64,000 bases of DNA from SAR116 cluster bacterium AG-355-O21 (GTDB taxonomy: Bacteria > Pseudomonadota > Alphaproteobacteria > Thalassobaculales > Thalassobaculaceae): NCBI GenBank assembly GCA_003280605.1, contig QCEM01000001.1, positions 84,583-148,582 on the forward strand. The letters run 5' to 3'. Numbering within the stretch: position 1 is the stretch's first letter; every line of letters begins with the position of its first letter. This document shows positions 9,978 to 18,358 of the stretch, piece by piece. The position numbers were made by a program, and so were the translations under genes. Below the pieces are notes generated by a model, which ran no database searches, was not told where the DNA came from, and saw nothing but the letters and a program-made list of their open reading frames with translations.

Positions 9978-10525
9978 GATGCGGCCTCCGCTGCGAGAAG
10001 TTCGGGATCGGAACGAAACGGCTTGGCACCAATAAGCCGCTGACTGACCAAAATCGCGACCGGTGCGCTGGCCTCATAAGCCATGGTCATACCGGCATCC
10101 AGCGCATCATGGGCATCCTCGATCGTGTCCACTTGAAACACCCGCATACCAATTTCCGACAACACCTTTGGGGTTGCTTGTCCCATTGGAATTTGCCACG
10201 GATTAGCTTCACCGTAATCACCGCGCATGGTCACAATCATGACCAAAGGAAAGCGGCAGGTCATGGTAATCGAGGCAATGGCATTGATGGTGTTACCGAC
10301 GCCGCTAGACTGCATCATAACCACAGCACGCTGACCACCCAGCCAGGCACCGGCGCTCAGTGCGATGCCTTCCTCCTCGGTGGTTACCGGCACGGTTTCA
10401 ATGTCATTATCGGCAATCAAATCATTGATCAGCGACTTCAGGCCGCCATCGGGTACATAGGTGACCTGCCGCACATCATGGGTCTTAAAAAGCCGGTACG
10501 CGGCATCATTCCAGGTTTCAGTCAT
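9974..10525 (-). CDS. ThDP-dependent decarboxylase, Pyr-domain subunit (sulfopyruvate/phosphonopyruvate decarboxylase-like)
   Basis: 183 residues corresponding to the pyrimidine-binding half. TEEEGIALSAGAWLGG contains the catalytic Glu that activates the aminopyrimidine of ThDP, and VMMQSSGVGNTINAI is the conserved QNSG-like segment of ComD/phosphonopyruvate decarboxylase proteins. MRGDYGEANPWQ also fits that family. It is first in a two-gene operon with the PP subunit. The divergence point with the LysR gene is not shared, because LysR reads in the same direction 60 bases upstream. Family assignment is secure; substrate is inferred only. Confidence 0.75.
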   Translation of the reverse strand: MTETWNDAAYRLFKTHDVRQVTYVPDGGLKSLINDLIADNDIETVPVTTEEEGIALSAGAWLGGQRAVVMMQSSGVGNTINAIASITMTCRFPLVMIVTMRGDYGEANPWQIPMGQATPKVLSEIGMRVFQVDTIEDAHDALDAGMTMAYEASAPVAILVSQRLIGAKPFRSDPELLAAEAAS

Positions 10526-10585
10526 CGGAGCTCTCTTTTACTGGTGGGACCATAGGCTAACGCGTTCAGATGCGAAGGCAAAGCC

Positions 10586-11440
10586 TCAAACAGTCACCCC
10601 AACGGTACTTCGCAAAGCGGCCATCGCCGACTCGATTAATTCTTCATTCAATGGCTCTTGCGGCCGCACAATGAAGGTATCGAGGCGAAACCTGGGCGCG
10701 CCCTCAACCTCGAACAGCAGACCACCGGCAATTTGCTCGGCAATGGTGCTGCGTGAAAGATAGCACGAACCGTCATGGGCCAGGATATGCGCCAAGGCAA
10801 TCGCCGGAGAATCAATCGCTAACGCTGGTGTGTCGGCATCGGGAAAGGCCTCTGCATGGGCGGCGGAAAACTCAAAACCCCGTTCCACAAAGATATAATC
10901 ATCCAACCAGCCCGAACTGATCTCCCGCGGATATGTGGATACCAGCACCAACTCATCTTCGATTAACGGATCAATGACCAGCCCGGCACCGGTGCGCGGC
11001 CCAAAAACCAGCAACATATCCAGCAAACCGTCTTCCAGTTTTCGGGTCAGCGGCTCGGTATAGTCAATATCCACATTGAGGGCCACGTCAGGGGCCGCCC
11101 GGCGCATCGCATCAAGCCAAGGATTGGCAACCCAATCGGCCAAATTAGCATGCACGCCAAAGCCGAAAACGCTGCGCAAACCCTCCGGCAGGGCAACCAG
11201 TTGGCGGCCTAATTCCCAGGCCCGCACCACCGTATCTGCATGGCGGCGCAACCGCCGACCGGCACCGGTGATCTCGACACCATTTTTATGGCGCACAAAT
11301 AAGCGCCGATCCAACCGTTCCTCAAGCGCCCGAATACGCGCGGAGACGGTTGATTGGGTAACGTTTAAGTTGTCGGCGGCACGATGAAAACTGCCGCTGG
11401 CGACCACCTCTAAAAAGGTATGCAGATGATCAATGTTCAT
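10586..11440 (-). CDS. LysR-family transcriptional regulator
   Basis: 284 residues with an N-terminal winged helix-turn-helix (about 1-60: MNIDHLHTFLEVVASGSF, then AADNLNVTQSTVSARIRALE) and a C-terminal effector-binding domain (about 90-280). It lies upstream of the split decarboxylase on the same strand and is divergent from the TauD-type dioxygenase, so the 11441-11699 interval is the likely operator region. LysR proteins usually control a divergent neighbour, which points to the dioxygenase as first target. Effector unknown. Confidence 0.92.
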   Translation of the reverse strand: MNIDHLHTFLEVVASGSFHRAADNLNVTQSTVSARIRALEERLDRRLFVRHKNGVEITGAGRRLRRHADTVVRAWELGRQLVALPEGLRSVFGFGVHANLADWVANPWLDAMRRAAPDVALNVDIDYTEPLTRKLEDGLLDMLLVFGPRTGAGLVIDPLIEDELVLVSTYPREISSGWLDDYIFVERGFEFSAAHAEAFPDADTPALAIDSPAIALAHILAHDGSCYLSRSTIAEQIAGGLLFEVEGAPRFRLDTFIVRPQEPLNEELIESAMAALRSTVGVTV

Positions 11441-11518
11441 AAGCTACACAAAGCCCAAATTTTCACTAGGAATCCATCTTAAAAGCGCCATCCAATGGTT
11501 TTTCCCGCCACCCTGCTT

Positions 11519-11547
11519 TTGCAACCTGCCGATGATACTGCTAGAGT
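11519..11547 (+). promoter_or_regulatory. Weak candidate sigma-70-type promoter for the dioxygenase
   Basis: TTGCAA at 11519-11524 and TAGAGT at 11542-11547 are separated by 17 bases, about 150 bases before the dioxygenase start and inside the LysR-dioxygenase divergent region. Each hexamer matches four of six consensus positions. It is plausible by location only. Confidence 0.25.
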
Positions 11548-11699
11548 TTTATGACGCAATCGGCGAGGCGGCGGTTTGTGGCCGGGTCAACGGCCCACGC
11601 CTCAACGCTAAGCCGTACATCAACGCTAAAAAAGCAAAAACACGCACCTCGCGACGGGCTGAATACCAAGCTGAGGTGAACATAACAGGAAGAATAAAA

Positions 11700-12572
11700 A
11701 TGACCATTCATGTTGCTGGTATTAGCGCTGCGGTCGGCGCCGAAGTTTCCGGGGTTGATCTTCGCACGCTTGATGATGCTGATTTCCAAGTAATCCAAGA
11801 CGCTTTTAATCAATACCATGGGTTGCTGTTTCGCCATCAGTCCCTCGACGATGCCGACCTGGTGGCCTTTTCGGCACGCTTCGGCGACCTTGACCATGCG
11901 CCGGTGATGGAAAACGGCCAGACCGCTGTGCCGGGGCGACCGGAAATTTATCTGGTATCGAACATCAAGGATGATAGCGGCAAGGCGATTGGCAGTTTAG
12001 GCAGTGGTGAAGCCGTCTGGCACACCGATATGTCATATGCGGAAAATCCCCCTTATGCATCTGCGCTTTTCGCAATCGAGGTGCCGGCAAGCGGCGGCAA
12101 CACCTCTCTTTGCAGCATGGCCGCCACCTATGCCGCACTGCCGGCTGATTTGAAAGCCAGGATTGCAAACTTACGGATCAAACATGACGGGACTTATAAT
12201 TCCGGCGGGTATTTGCGCCAAGGGGTGGAAGCGACAGACAACCCGCGCGAGGCGGTTGGTACCTATCACCCGATGGTCTTGGCACATCCTGTGACCGGCA
12301 CCCCGATGCTGTATCTTGGTCGCCGTCGCAACGCCTATATCGAGGGCTTTGAGATCGCCGACTCGGAAGCCTTACTCGATGAAGTCTGGCAGTACACGGC
12401 CTTGCCCGAGAACTGTTACAGCCATCAGTGGCAGGTCGGTGATTTGCTGCTTTGGGATAACCGCGCCACCATGCATCAGCGGACGCCGTTTGATCGTAAC
12501 GCCCGCCGGCTGATGAAACGGACACAGATTAAAAGTGTCGCCGCCCCCAGCTCTGCGGCGGCCGGCTCGTAA
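11700..12572 (+). CDS. TauD/TfdA-family Fe(II)/2-oxoglutarate dioxygenase
   Basis: 290 residues. The facial triad is visible as the H-x-D of VWHTDMSY (about residues 102-104) and the distal His in WDNRATMHQRT, with the 2-oxoglutarate-binding Arg in ARRLMKRTQ. Members hydroxylate taurine, phosphonates, herbicide ethers or small carboxylates. The open frame extends to 11433, but the ATG at 11700 follows AGGAAG with good spacing and begins at the conserved HVAGISAAVGAEVSGVDL strand, so I use it. Convergent with the MBL-fold gene and divergent from LysR. A second TauD homologue lies at 18359-19204; the two differ clearly and are not a recent duplication. Confidence 0.88.
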   Translation: MTIHVAGISAAVGAEVSGVDLRTLDDADFQVIQDAFNQYHGLLFRHQSLDDADLVAFSARFGDLDHAPVMENGQTAVPGRPEIYLVSNIKDDSGKAIGSLGSGEAVWHTDMSYAENPPYASALFAIEVPASGGNTSLCSMAATYAALPADLKARIANLRIKHDGTYNSGGYLRQGVEATDNPREAVGTYHPMVLAHPVTGTPMLYLGRRRNAYIEGFEIADSEALLDEVWQYTALPENCYSHQWQVGDLLLWDNRATMHQRTPFDRNARRLMKRTQIKSVAAPSSAAAGS

Positions 12573-12584
12573 TCGGCGCAGCGC

Positions 12585-13442
12585 CTATACATCCAGTCGA
12601 TAGACATCGCCATCACGGACCAAATGGCCAACGGTTGGGGTCGCAAAATGGGTCCCGATAATCAGCGTCGGGCTATCGGCGAAGCGCTCAAAAATATCAG
12701 TGCGGGTGCGGATGGCTTGCGGTTTATCATGATCCACCGAGGCGCACCAATGCGGCCGCGCAAACTGGCAGGGGTGGTGTAGCATATCCCCTGTGATAAA
12801 GGCTGTTTCGCCCGCCGATTCCAGCAACACACTGACATGACCCGGGGTATGGCCAGGGGTTGCGATCATGCGTACACCTGGGGCCACTTGATGATCGGCG
12901 CTGACCAAATCGACCAACCCGGCGTCAAAAATTGGCTTGATGGAATCCGCATAGATCGGCCCAAAACGCTCATCATCGGAGCCGGCTTGCCAAAAGGCCA
13001 CCTCATCGGCACCCATTAAATAGCGGGCATTGGCAAAGGTTGGCACCCAACGCCCATCCTGCAGGCGAGTGTTCCAGCCGACATGGTCCACATGTAAATG
13101 TGTGCATAACACCCGGTCAATGGAATCAAGAGCGTATCCTGTTGCCTGAAAATCGCTCAGGAAATTTGTCTGCAGTTGATTCCAAGCAGGCACCAACCGG
13201 TCCTTGTCATTGCCGACACAGGTATCAACAACAATCCGGCAGTCTGGGGTTTCCACGATCAAGGTATGAATGCTTGCGCCCAGGCGGCCGTCAGCATCGG
13301 CAAAATGCGGAAACAGCCAAGGAATCGCTTTCACGGCCTCATAATCTGCATCGGGTAAGATCCGGCGCATACCGCCGAAGGCTTCAATTTCAATAACGCG
13401 GGTGATTTTAATTTTGCCAATTTGCCATTGGTTTGCGGTCAT
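12585..13442 (-). CDS. Metallo-beta-lactamase-fold hydrolase
   Basis: 285 residues with the zinc motif HLHVDHVGWN (HxHxDH) at about 112-118 and further ligands in TPGHTPGH, ITGDMLHH and GTHFA. The layout resembles the quorum-quenching lactonase / methyl-parathion hydrolase branch, cytoplasmic and without a signal peptide. The ATG at 13442 follows AGGAGGG and is preferred to the in-frame TTG just before it. The substrate is unknown. Its tail-to-tail position 12 bases from the dioxygenase suggests proximity but not co-transcription. Confidence 0.85.
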   Translation of the reverse strand: MTANQWQIGKIKITRVIEIEAFGGMRRILPDADYEAVKAIPWLFPHFADADGRLGASIHTLIVETPDCRIVVDTCVGNDKDRLVPAWNQLQTNFLSDFQATGYALDSIDRVLCTHLHVDHVGWNTRLQDGRWVPTFANARYLMGADEVAFWQAGSDDERFGPIYADSIKPIFDAGLVDLVSADHQVAPGVRMIATPGHTPGHVSVLLESAGETAFITGDMLHHPCQFARPHWCASVDHDKPQAIRTRTDIFERFADSPTLIIGTHFATPTVGHLVRDGDVYRLDV

Positions 13443-13602
13443 CAATCCCTCCTAAAAACGCCCCCAGGGTAACGAAACTTACACAGCCGTGCAAATTCAA
13501 CAGGGCCGCCGTTACCGCAACCAACGGCGCAGCTTTAGATAGCCGTTGATTAATCATTTGAGGCAGATTATGTATAACTAACTGCCCTTGTGGGAACAGG
13601 CC

Positions 13603-14130
13603 ATGCGATTGTTTTTAAAACTCTTTTTTGCTTTTTTGGTGACTGTCGGCAGTCTCCTCACTGGCCCGTCTGTCGGGGCCGGGGATAACATGCTTATGGT
13701 TGTTGAAGCATTTGCCCGCGCCACGGCCGGCCAAGCAAAAAATGGCGCGGCATTTTTGACCGTGATGAACCATGGCAGCGAAGATGACTTCCTGGTTGCG
13801 GTTGAAACAACGGCTGCCAAACGTCCGGAATTACATACCCATATCCATGACAATGGCATCATGCGTATGCGCCAAGTTGCCGAGATTAAAGTGCCTGCCG
13901 GCGGCAGCGCGGCCTTAAAGCCCGGCGGCGACCATGTGATGCTGATGGGCCTGGTCGCGCCCTTAACGGCTGGTGCGGCGCTCCCATTGGTGTTGGTTTT
14001 TAAACATGCCGGCCGGATCACCGTTGACATGCCCATCGGAAGCGTTGCCGCCGCCGCACCTCCAGGGTCGGCACATTCTGGGCACTCCGGACACTCCGGG
14101 CACCATATGAAACCCGCAAAGAAAAATTAA
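13603..14130 (+). CDS. PCu(A)C-family periplasmic copper chaperone
   Basis: 175 residues with a signal peptide (about 1-26). The core contains the copper motif: His in LHTHIHDNG, Met pairs in IMRMRQ, and the distal HVMLM after the GGSAALKPGGD turn. PCu(A)C proteins deliver copper to the CuA site of cytochrome c oxidase. The C-terminus has a repeated Gly-His-Ser tail (three GHS units, then GHHMK) that could bind extra metal. The usual SCO/SenC partner is not adjacent. The start is the ATG at 13603 after GGAACAGG, not the upstream TTG. Confidence 0.9.
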   Translation: MRLFLKLFFAFLVTVGSLLTGPSVGAGDNMLMVVEAFARATAGQAKNGAAFLTVMNHGSEDDFLVAVETTAAKRPELHTHIHDNGIMRMRQVAEIKVPAGGSAALKPGGDHVMLMGLVAPLTAGAALPLVLVFKHAGRITVDMPIGSVAAAAPPGSAHSGHSGHSGHHMKPAKKN

Positions 14131-14244
14131 AGACTGCTTGAGATCCGCGCGCAAGACGGTGATCATAGGGCGTGTTCGTACATGTTATTCAGACCGCGTC
14201 AGGCGATGTGTCTGCCGGCACTTTTTTTGATTTTGGGACTTTAA

Positions 14245-15489
14245 ATGATGCCTTCAGACCAACGGGAAATTCTTACGGTAAATGATCGCAGCTACTCTTT
14301 TCCGCAGCAGACCGCCGTGGTGATTTGTATTGATGGTTGTGAGCCGGAATATCTTGATGCAGCTGTTGCCGCAGGCGATATGCCGACGCTGGCTCGGTTT
14401 CGCGAGACCGGTACGGCGTTAATCGCAGATTGTGTGGTTCCAAGCTTTACCAACCCGAACAATATGTCGATTGCAACAGGTCAACCGCCGGCCGTCCATG
14501 GCATTTGCGGCAATTATTTTTGGGATCCCGCACGCCAAGCCGAAGTGATGATGAATGATCCGGCGCTGCTGCGTGCGCCGACGATTTTCCAATCTTTTTT
14601 CGATGCCGGAGCGCGGATCGCGATCGTGACCGCAAAAGATAAACTGCGCCGCTTACTTGGTCACGGGTTGCGGTTCGACGATGGCCGGGCAATTTGTTTT
14701 TCGTCGGAAAAATCAGCTGATACAACATCCGCTGAACACGGCATTGATCACGCCAGCACCTGGCTTGACCGGCCCGTGCCGGACGTCTATTCCGCCGAGC
14801 TATCGGAGTTTGTGTTCGCTGCCGGGGTCAAACTGATGGTCGAGTTCAAGCCCGACATCATGTACTTAACGACCACTGATTATGTGCAACATAAACACGC
14901 CCCCGGCACCGCCGAGGCAAACCGCTTCTATGCGATGTTTGATCGTTACCTGGCGCAACTAGACGTCGCCGGTGCCACCATTGCCATCACCGCCGACCAC
15001 GGCATGAGCGCCAAATTTGACGCTGCCGGGGCACCGGCCGTGATCTATGTCCAAGACTTGCTTGATGATTGGTTGGGAACCGAGGCGGCCCGAGTCATCC
15101 TGCCGATCACCGACCCTTATGTGGTTCATCACGGCGCACTGGGCTCGTTTGCCACCGCTTATCTTTCCGATGCCGTTAATACGGCAGACTTATGCCAACG
15201 GTTAAGCGCCATTGACGGCATGGAGGTGGTTTTAGACAAAGCAACGGCGGCGGCACGCTTTGAATTACCGGCCGATCGGATCGGCGATCTGGTGATGGTG
15301 GCGCGGGAGAATATGACCCTTGGCACCCGGCGGCAGGATCATGACCTATCTATGCTGGATGCGCCGCTGCGATCCCATGGCGGCATCAGTGAGCAAGCCG
15401 TGCCGCTGGTTTTCAACCAGGCCATTGCCGATCCCCCCGCCAAGCCGCGAAATTTCGATGCGCTGTCGTTGCTGTTATCAGCAACCTAG
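14245..15489 (+). CDS. phnA: Phosphonoacetate hydrolase
   Basis: An alkaline-phosphatase-superfamily C-P hydrolase that splits phosphonoacetate into acetate and phosphate. Of 414 residues, Asp30 in CIDGCEPEY and the nucleophile Thr69 in PSFTNPNNM match known PhnA enzymes. The other metal ligands are visible in TTTDYVQHKHAPG (Asp, His), TADHGM (Asp, His) and RSHGG (His). The N-terminal VNDRSY segment is also PhnA-like. A nucleotide pyrophosphatase/phosphodiesterase is the main alternative, but the Asn-Pro-Asn-Asn after the nucleophile favours PhnA. It is monocistronic and ends in a hairpin terminator. Confidence 0.87.
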   Translation: MMPSDQREILTVNDRSYSFPQQTAVVICIDGCEPEYLDAAVAAGDMPTLARFRETGTALIADCVVPSFTNPNNMSIATGQPPAVHGICGNYFWDPARQAEVMMNDPALLRAPTIFQSFFDAGARIAIVTAKDKLRRLLGHGLRFDDGRAICFSSEKSADTTSAEHGIDHASTWLDRPVPDVYSAELSEFVFAAGVKLMVEFKPDIMYLTTTDYVQHKHAPGTAEANRFYAMFDRYLAQLDVAGATIAITADHGMSAKFDAAGAPAVIYVQDLLDDWLGTEAARVILPITDPYVVHHGALGSFATAYLSDAVNTADLCQRLSAIDGMEVVLDKATAAARFELPADRIGDLVMVARENMTLGTRRQDHDLSMLDAPLRSHGGISEQAVPLVFNQAIADPPAKPRNFDALSLLLSAT

Positions 15490-15495
15490 GTTTTC

Positions 15496-15529
15496 GGCGC
15501 CGCCCGGCACGACCGCCAGCGGCGCCTTT
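15496..15529 (+). terminator. Probable terminator between phnA and htpG
   Basis: The perfect 8-bp inverted repeat GGCGCCGC (15496-15503) / GCGGCGCC (15519-15526), 15-base loop, is followed by TTTAAA. It begins 6 bases after the phnA stop and lies 13 bases before the end of the convergent htpG, so it may serve phnA mainly. Confidence 0.55.
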
Positions 15530-15541
15530 AAAGCGGCCCGT

Positions 15542-17473
15542 TTAAAGCGTCGCTGCCTTTTGCATGACGGCCGACAAACGGCGGGCAAAGCCCAGCGGGT
15601 CAAGCACCGCCTCCCCCTCGACAATGCGTGCTTGGTCAAGCAGCAGCAAGGCTGCATCCTCCAACTCCTGGGGGTTTTTGCCTGATGACGCGCCGGCCGC
15701 CAAAGATTTGATCAGGGCATGCTTGGGATTGATCTCAAGCACCCGTGGCGCGGCTTCTTTGACCTGCTGATGTTGTCGCAACATGCGTTCTAGATGGATG
15801 TCCATATCGCCCTCATCGGCGACCAGAACACAGGCGCTATCGGTCAGCCGTTCACTTTCCCGAACGTCTTTGACCTTATCGCCTAAGGTAGTTTTCAAAT
15901 TGGCGATAAATGGTGCCAGCGCTTCAGAGGTTTTTTCTTCCGGCTTATCCGCTTTATCGGCATCGGCCTCGGCGGCTTCATCGGCATCAATCTTCGACAG
16001 GTCGGTGCCGCCGCGTGTTGCCGATTTAAACTGCTTACCCTCAAAGCCTTCAAACATGGCGGAGATCCAAAAATCATCGATCGGATCCGACAGCAATAAA
16101 ACCTCAACGTCTTTGGCTTTGAAGCCCTCAAGATGCGGCGAAGCGGCAACCGCCTCATAGCTCTCGCCAGTAATGTAATAAATGGCATCTTGGCCGGGCT
16201 TCATCCGGCCAACATAGTCAGCCAAGCTGGTCAAGGCATCGCCGGCCGTTGATTTGAAGCGTGTCAGCGGTAACAGCGCATCACGATGTTCGGCGCCATC
16301 GCTGTACAAGCCTTCTTTCAAGACAGCCCCGAAATTATTCCAGAACACCGCATATTCGTCCGCCGATTTATCCGCCTTTTTGGACAATTCGGAAAGCACG
16401 CGCTTGACCAATCCAGCCTTAATTTTACCCAACACAGGATTGTTCTGCAGCATTTCCCGGCTGACATTCAGCGGCAAGTCTTCGCAATCAACCACACCCT
16501 TCACAAAGCGCAACCAAGAGGGCACCAATTCTTCACAATCATCGGTGATGAACACGCGTTTGACGTAAAGCTTGATGCGATGCTTGCGTTCCGGATGGAA
16601 AAGATCAAATGGCGGCTGACTGGGCACAAACAATAGGGCCGCATATTCAATCACCCCCTCGGCACGCCAATGCGCCGTCAGCCAGGGATCATCAAATGCA
16701 TGGGCAATGTGATGATAGAATTCCGTGTATTGGCCAGCGTCAATTTCTGCTTTCGGTCGGGTCCAAAGCGCCGATGCTTGGTTTAAAGTCTCATCGGTTG
16801 TCTGTTCACCTTCTGCCGCGCCGTCATCGTCGTCTGCTGCCGGCTGTCCCGTCAGCACAATCGGGATCGAGATATGGTCCGAATATGTTTTGACCACATG
16901 GCGCAGGCGATGGCTTTCCAAAAACTCGGCCGCGTCCGCTTTCAGATGCAGGGTGATCGCCGTTCCCCGACTGGCTTTCTCGGCGTCATCAATCTCATAC
17001 TCGCCAAGACCGTCCGAGGACCAACGCCAAGCTGCCGTTTCACCGGCCTTACGGGTTAACACCTCAACCTGGTCGGCAACCATGAAAGCGGAATAGAACC
17101 CGACTCCAAAACGGCCAATCAAGCCATGCTCTTTAGAGGCATCATCATTTAACCCGGCAACGAATGCTTCCGTTCCCGAACGTGCAATCGTGCCCAGATT
17201 AGCTTCAATTTCCGCCGCGTCCATGCCGACGCCGTTATCAGCAATGGTCAGCGTTTTGGCATCCGGATCGACAGTTAACGTAATCTGAAAAGTGCTGTCT
17301 TCGGCAGCTAATTCAGGTGCAGTCAGGGCCAAATACCGTAACTTATCGCAGGCATCAGAAGCGTTTGAGATCAACTCCCGAAGGAAGACTTCACGCTCGC
17401 TGTAAAGCGAATTGGCAACAATTTGAAGAAGTTTACTGACTTCCGCCTGAAAGGCACGTTTTTCAGCAGCCAT
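15542..17473 (-). CDS. htpG: Molecular chaperone HtpG (Hsp90)
   Basis: 643 residues. The N-terminal GHKL ATPase domain (about 1-220) shows FLRELISNASDACDKLRY, DNGVGMDAAE, the GRFGVGFYSAFMV lid region and GTAITLHLK. The middle domain includes RVFITDDCEELVP and SREMLQNNPVL; the C-terminal dimerisation domain runs from about 510. The acidic stretch at about 485-510 (EADADKADKPEEK) is a charged insertion before the C-terminal domain. It is transcribed alone from what looks like a heat-shock promoter at 17523-17550. Confidence 0.97.
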   Translation of the reverse strand: MAAEKRAFQAEVSKLLQIVANSLYSEREVFLRELISNASDACDKLRYLALTAPELAAEDSTFQITLTVDPDAKTLTIADNGVGMDAAEIEANLGTIARSGTEAFVAGLNDDASKEHGLIGRFGVGFYSAFMVADQVEVLTRKAGETAAWRWSSDGLGEYEIDDAEKASRGTAITLHLKADAAEFLESHRLRHVVKTYSDHISIPIVLTGQPAADDDDGAAEGEQTTDETLNQASALWTRPKAEIDAGQYTEFYHHIAHAFDDPWLTAHWRAEGVIEYAALLFVPSQPPFDLFHPERKHRIKLYVKRVFITDDCEELVPSWLRFVKGVVDCEDLPLNVSREMLQNNPVLGKIKAGLVKRVLSELSKKADKSADEYAVFWNNFGAVLKEGLYSDGAEHRDALLPLTRFKSTAGDALTSLADYVGRMKPGQDAIYYITGESYEAVAASPHLEGFKAKDVEVLLLSDPIDDFWISAMFEGFEGKQFKSATRGGTDLSKIDADEAAEADADKADKPEEKTSEALAPFIANLKTTLGDKVKDVRESERLTDSACVLVADEGDMDIHLERMLRQHQQVKEAAPRVLEINPKHALIKSLAAGASSGKNPQELEDAALLLLDQARIVEGEAVLDPLGFARRLSAVMQKAATL

Positions 17474-17522
17474 GTTTGACCTACACCCTATTATTGATGA
17501 CTGGATTTATTTGATGGCAAAG

Positions 17523-17550
17523 ATATGGGAGCTGCCGCCAGGAGCGCAAG
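17523..17550 (-). promoter_or_regulatory. Sigma-32 (RpoH)-type promoter for htpG
   Basis: Read on the minus strand, CTTGCG (17550-17545), a 14-base spacer, then TCCCATAT (17530-17523). This matches the heat-shock consensus CTTGAA / CCCCATNT in four of six and seven of eight positions with correct spacing. It lies about 50 bases before the htpG ATG, as expected for a heat-shock chaperone. The call rests on consensus recall only. Confidence 0.6.
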
Positions 17551-17586
17551 CCCCCTCGTCGCCCGAAATGGCGAAAATCTTTACTT

Positions 17587-17805
17587 TCAGGCCGGTTCCA
17601 CGATGGCGACCAATTGGTCTTCGGAAACCATTTCTTCTTCGCTCACCAACACTTCGCTTACCCGACCGTCAATCGGGCTGACCGCCGGAATTTCCATTTT
17701 CATTGATTCTAAAATCATCACCGGTTCATCGGCGGCAACCATCTGTCCCGGTTGCACAATAATTTTCCAAACCCGCCCGGCCACGTCACTGTTAACATCC
17801 GCCAT
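17587..17805 (-). CDS. Stand-alone biotin/lipoyl-carrier (BCCP-like) domain protein
   Basis: A 72-residue protein that is essentially one biotinyl domain. VILESMKMEIPAVSP carries the biotin-acceptor Lys in the MKM motif, about 35 residues from each end, and the flanking hammerhead strands are present. Such small carriers serve acetyl-CoA/propionyl-CoA-type or urea/amide carboxylases, but no biotin carboxylase or carboxyltransferase lies nearby except accD 14 kb away, which normally pairs with accA and AccB. The ATG at 17805 follows GGGAGGG; a longer in-frame start at 17841 is less likely. It sits in the minus-strand run behind lrp and ahead of htpG. Confidence 0.85.
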   Translation of the reverse strand: MADVNSDVAGRVWKIIVQPGQMVAADEPVMILESMKMEIPAVSPIDGRVSEVLVSEEEMVSEDQLVAIVEPA

Positions 17806-17903
17806 TCTATCCCTCCCTGTTTCGTCTTTTTGATGTGCCACACCTTTGTGGAGCTGCGCAAGGTCAGCGCGAGTGTGAGCGTCTTGAATACAAACTTTTG
17901 ATC

Positions 17904-18353
17904 TTACAGCGGCAGTGCTGTTGTCGATTTAATGGTTTCCATGGAGAACCGCGAGGTCACTTTCGTGAGGGCGGCCTGCGCCACCAACTCTTTATAAAAG
18001 AGGTCGTATGCGGCCATATCCGGCACCACAACTTTCAACAAATAGTCAACGTCACCGGCCATCCGGTGGAACTCTTGTACTTCCGGCTTCTCGGCCAGCA
18101 AGGCCGCGAAGGAAAGCAGCCAATCGCTGGAATGATCGCCACTTTCAATGCTGACAAAAACCGTTAAGCCAAAGCCCAGGGTCACAGGGTCTAAGATCGC
18201 TACTTGTTTTTGAATCACACCATCGGCTTGTAGCCGATTGACCCGCTTCCAACACGGCGACGACGACAACCCGACTTGGCGGGCAATGTCACTGATGGAC
18301 TGGCCGCTATTTTCCTGTAGGACACGTAAAATCTGCCGATCCGTATCATCCAT
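17904..18353 (-). CDS. Lrp/AsnC-family transcriptional regulator
   Basis: 149 residues. The N-terminal helix-turn-helix starts MDDTDRQILRVLQENSGQSISDIARQ (only key residues: DRQIL, SISDIA, SPCWKRVNRL), and a C-terminal RAM effector domain occupies about 65-149. It begins 5 bases after the TauD-type dioxygenase stop, so dioxygenase and regulator form one operon. Lrp-type regulators often sense the amino acid handled by their neighbours, here presumably linked to the upstream aminotransferase and dioxygenase. Confidence 0.92.
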   Translation of the reverse strand: MDDTDRQILRVLQENSGQSISDIARQVGLSSSPCWKRVNRLQADGVIQKQVAILDPVTLGFGLTVFVSIESGDHSSDWLLSFAALLAEKPEVQEFHRMAGDVDYLLKVVVPDMAAYDLFYKELVAQAALTKVTSRFSMETIKSTTALPL

Positions 18354-18358
18354 GGCAG

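Noticed and set aside
11433..11699. 89-codon N-terminal extension of the dioxygenase at 11700
   Set aside because: Not homologous to TauD proteins, overlaps the LysR start, and a good Shine-Dalgarno precedes ATG 11700.
14190..14235. TGCCGGCA followed by seven T before phnA, considered as a terminator of the copper chaperone gene
   Set aside because: The stem is too short to fold with a loop; not reported as a feature.
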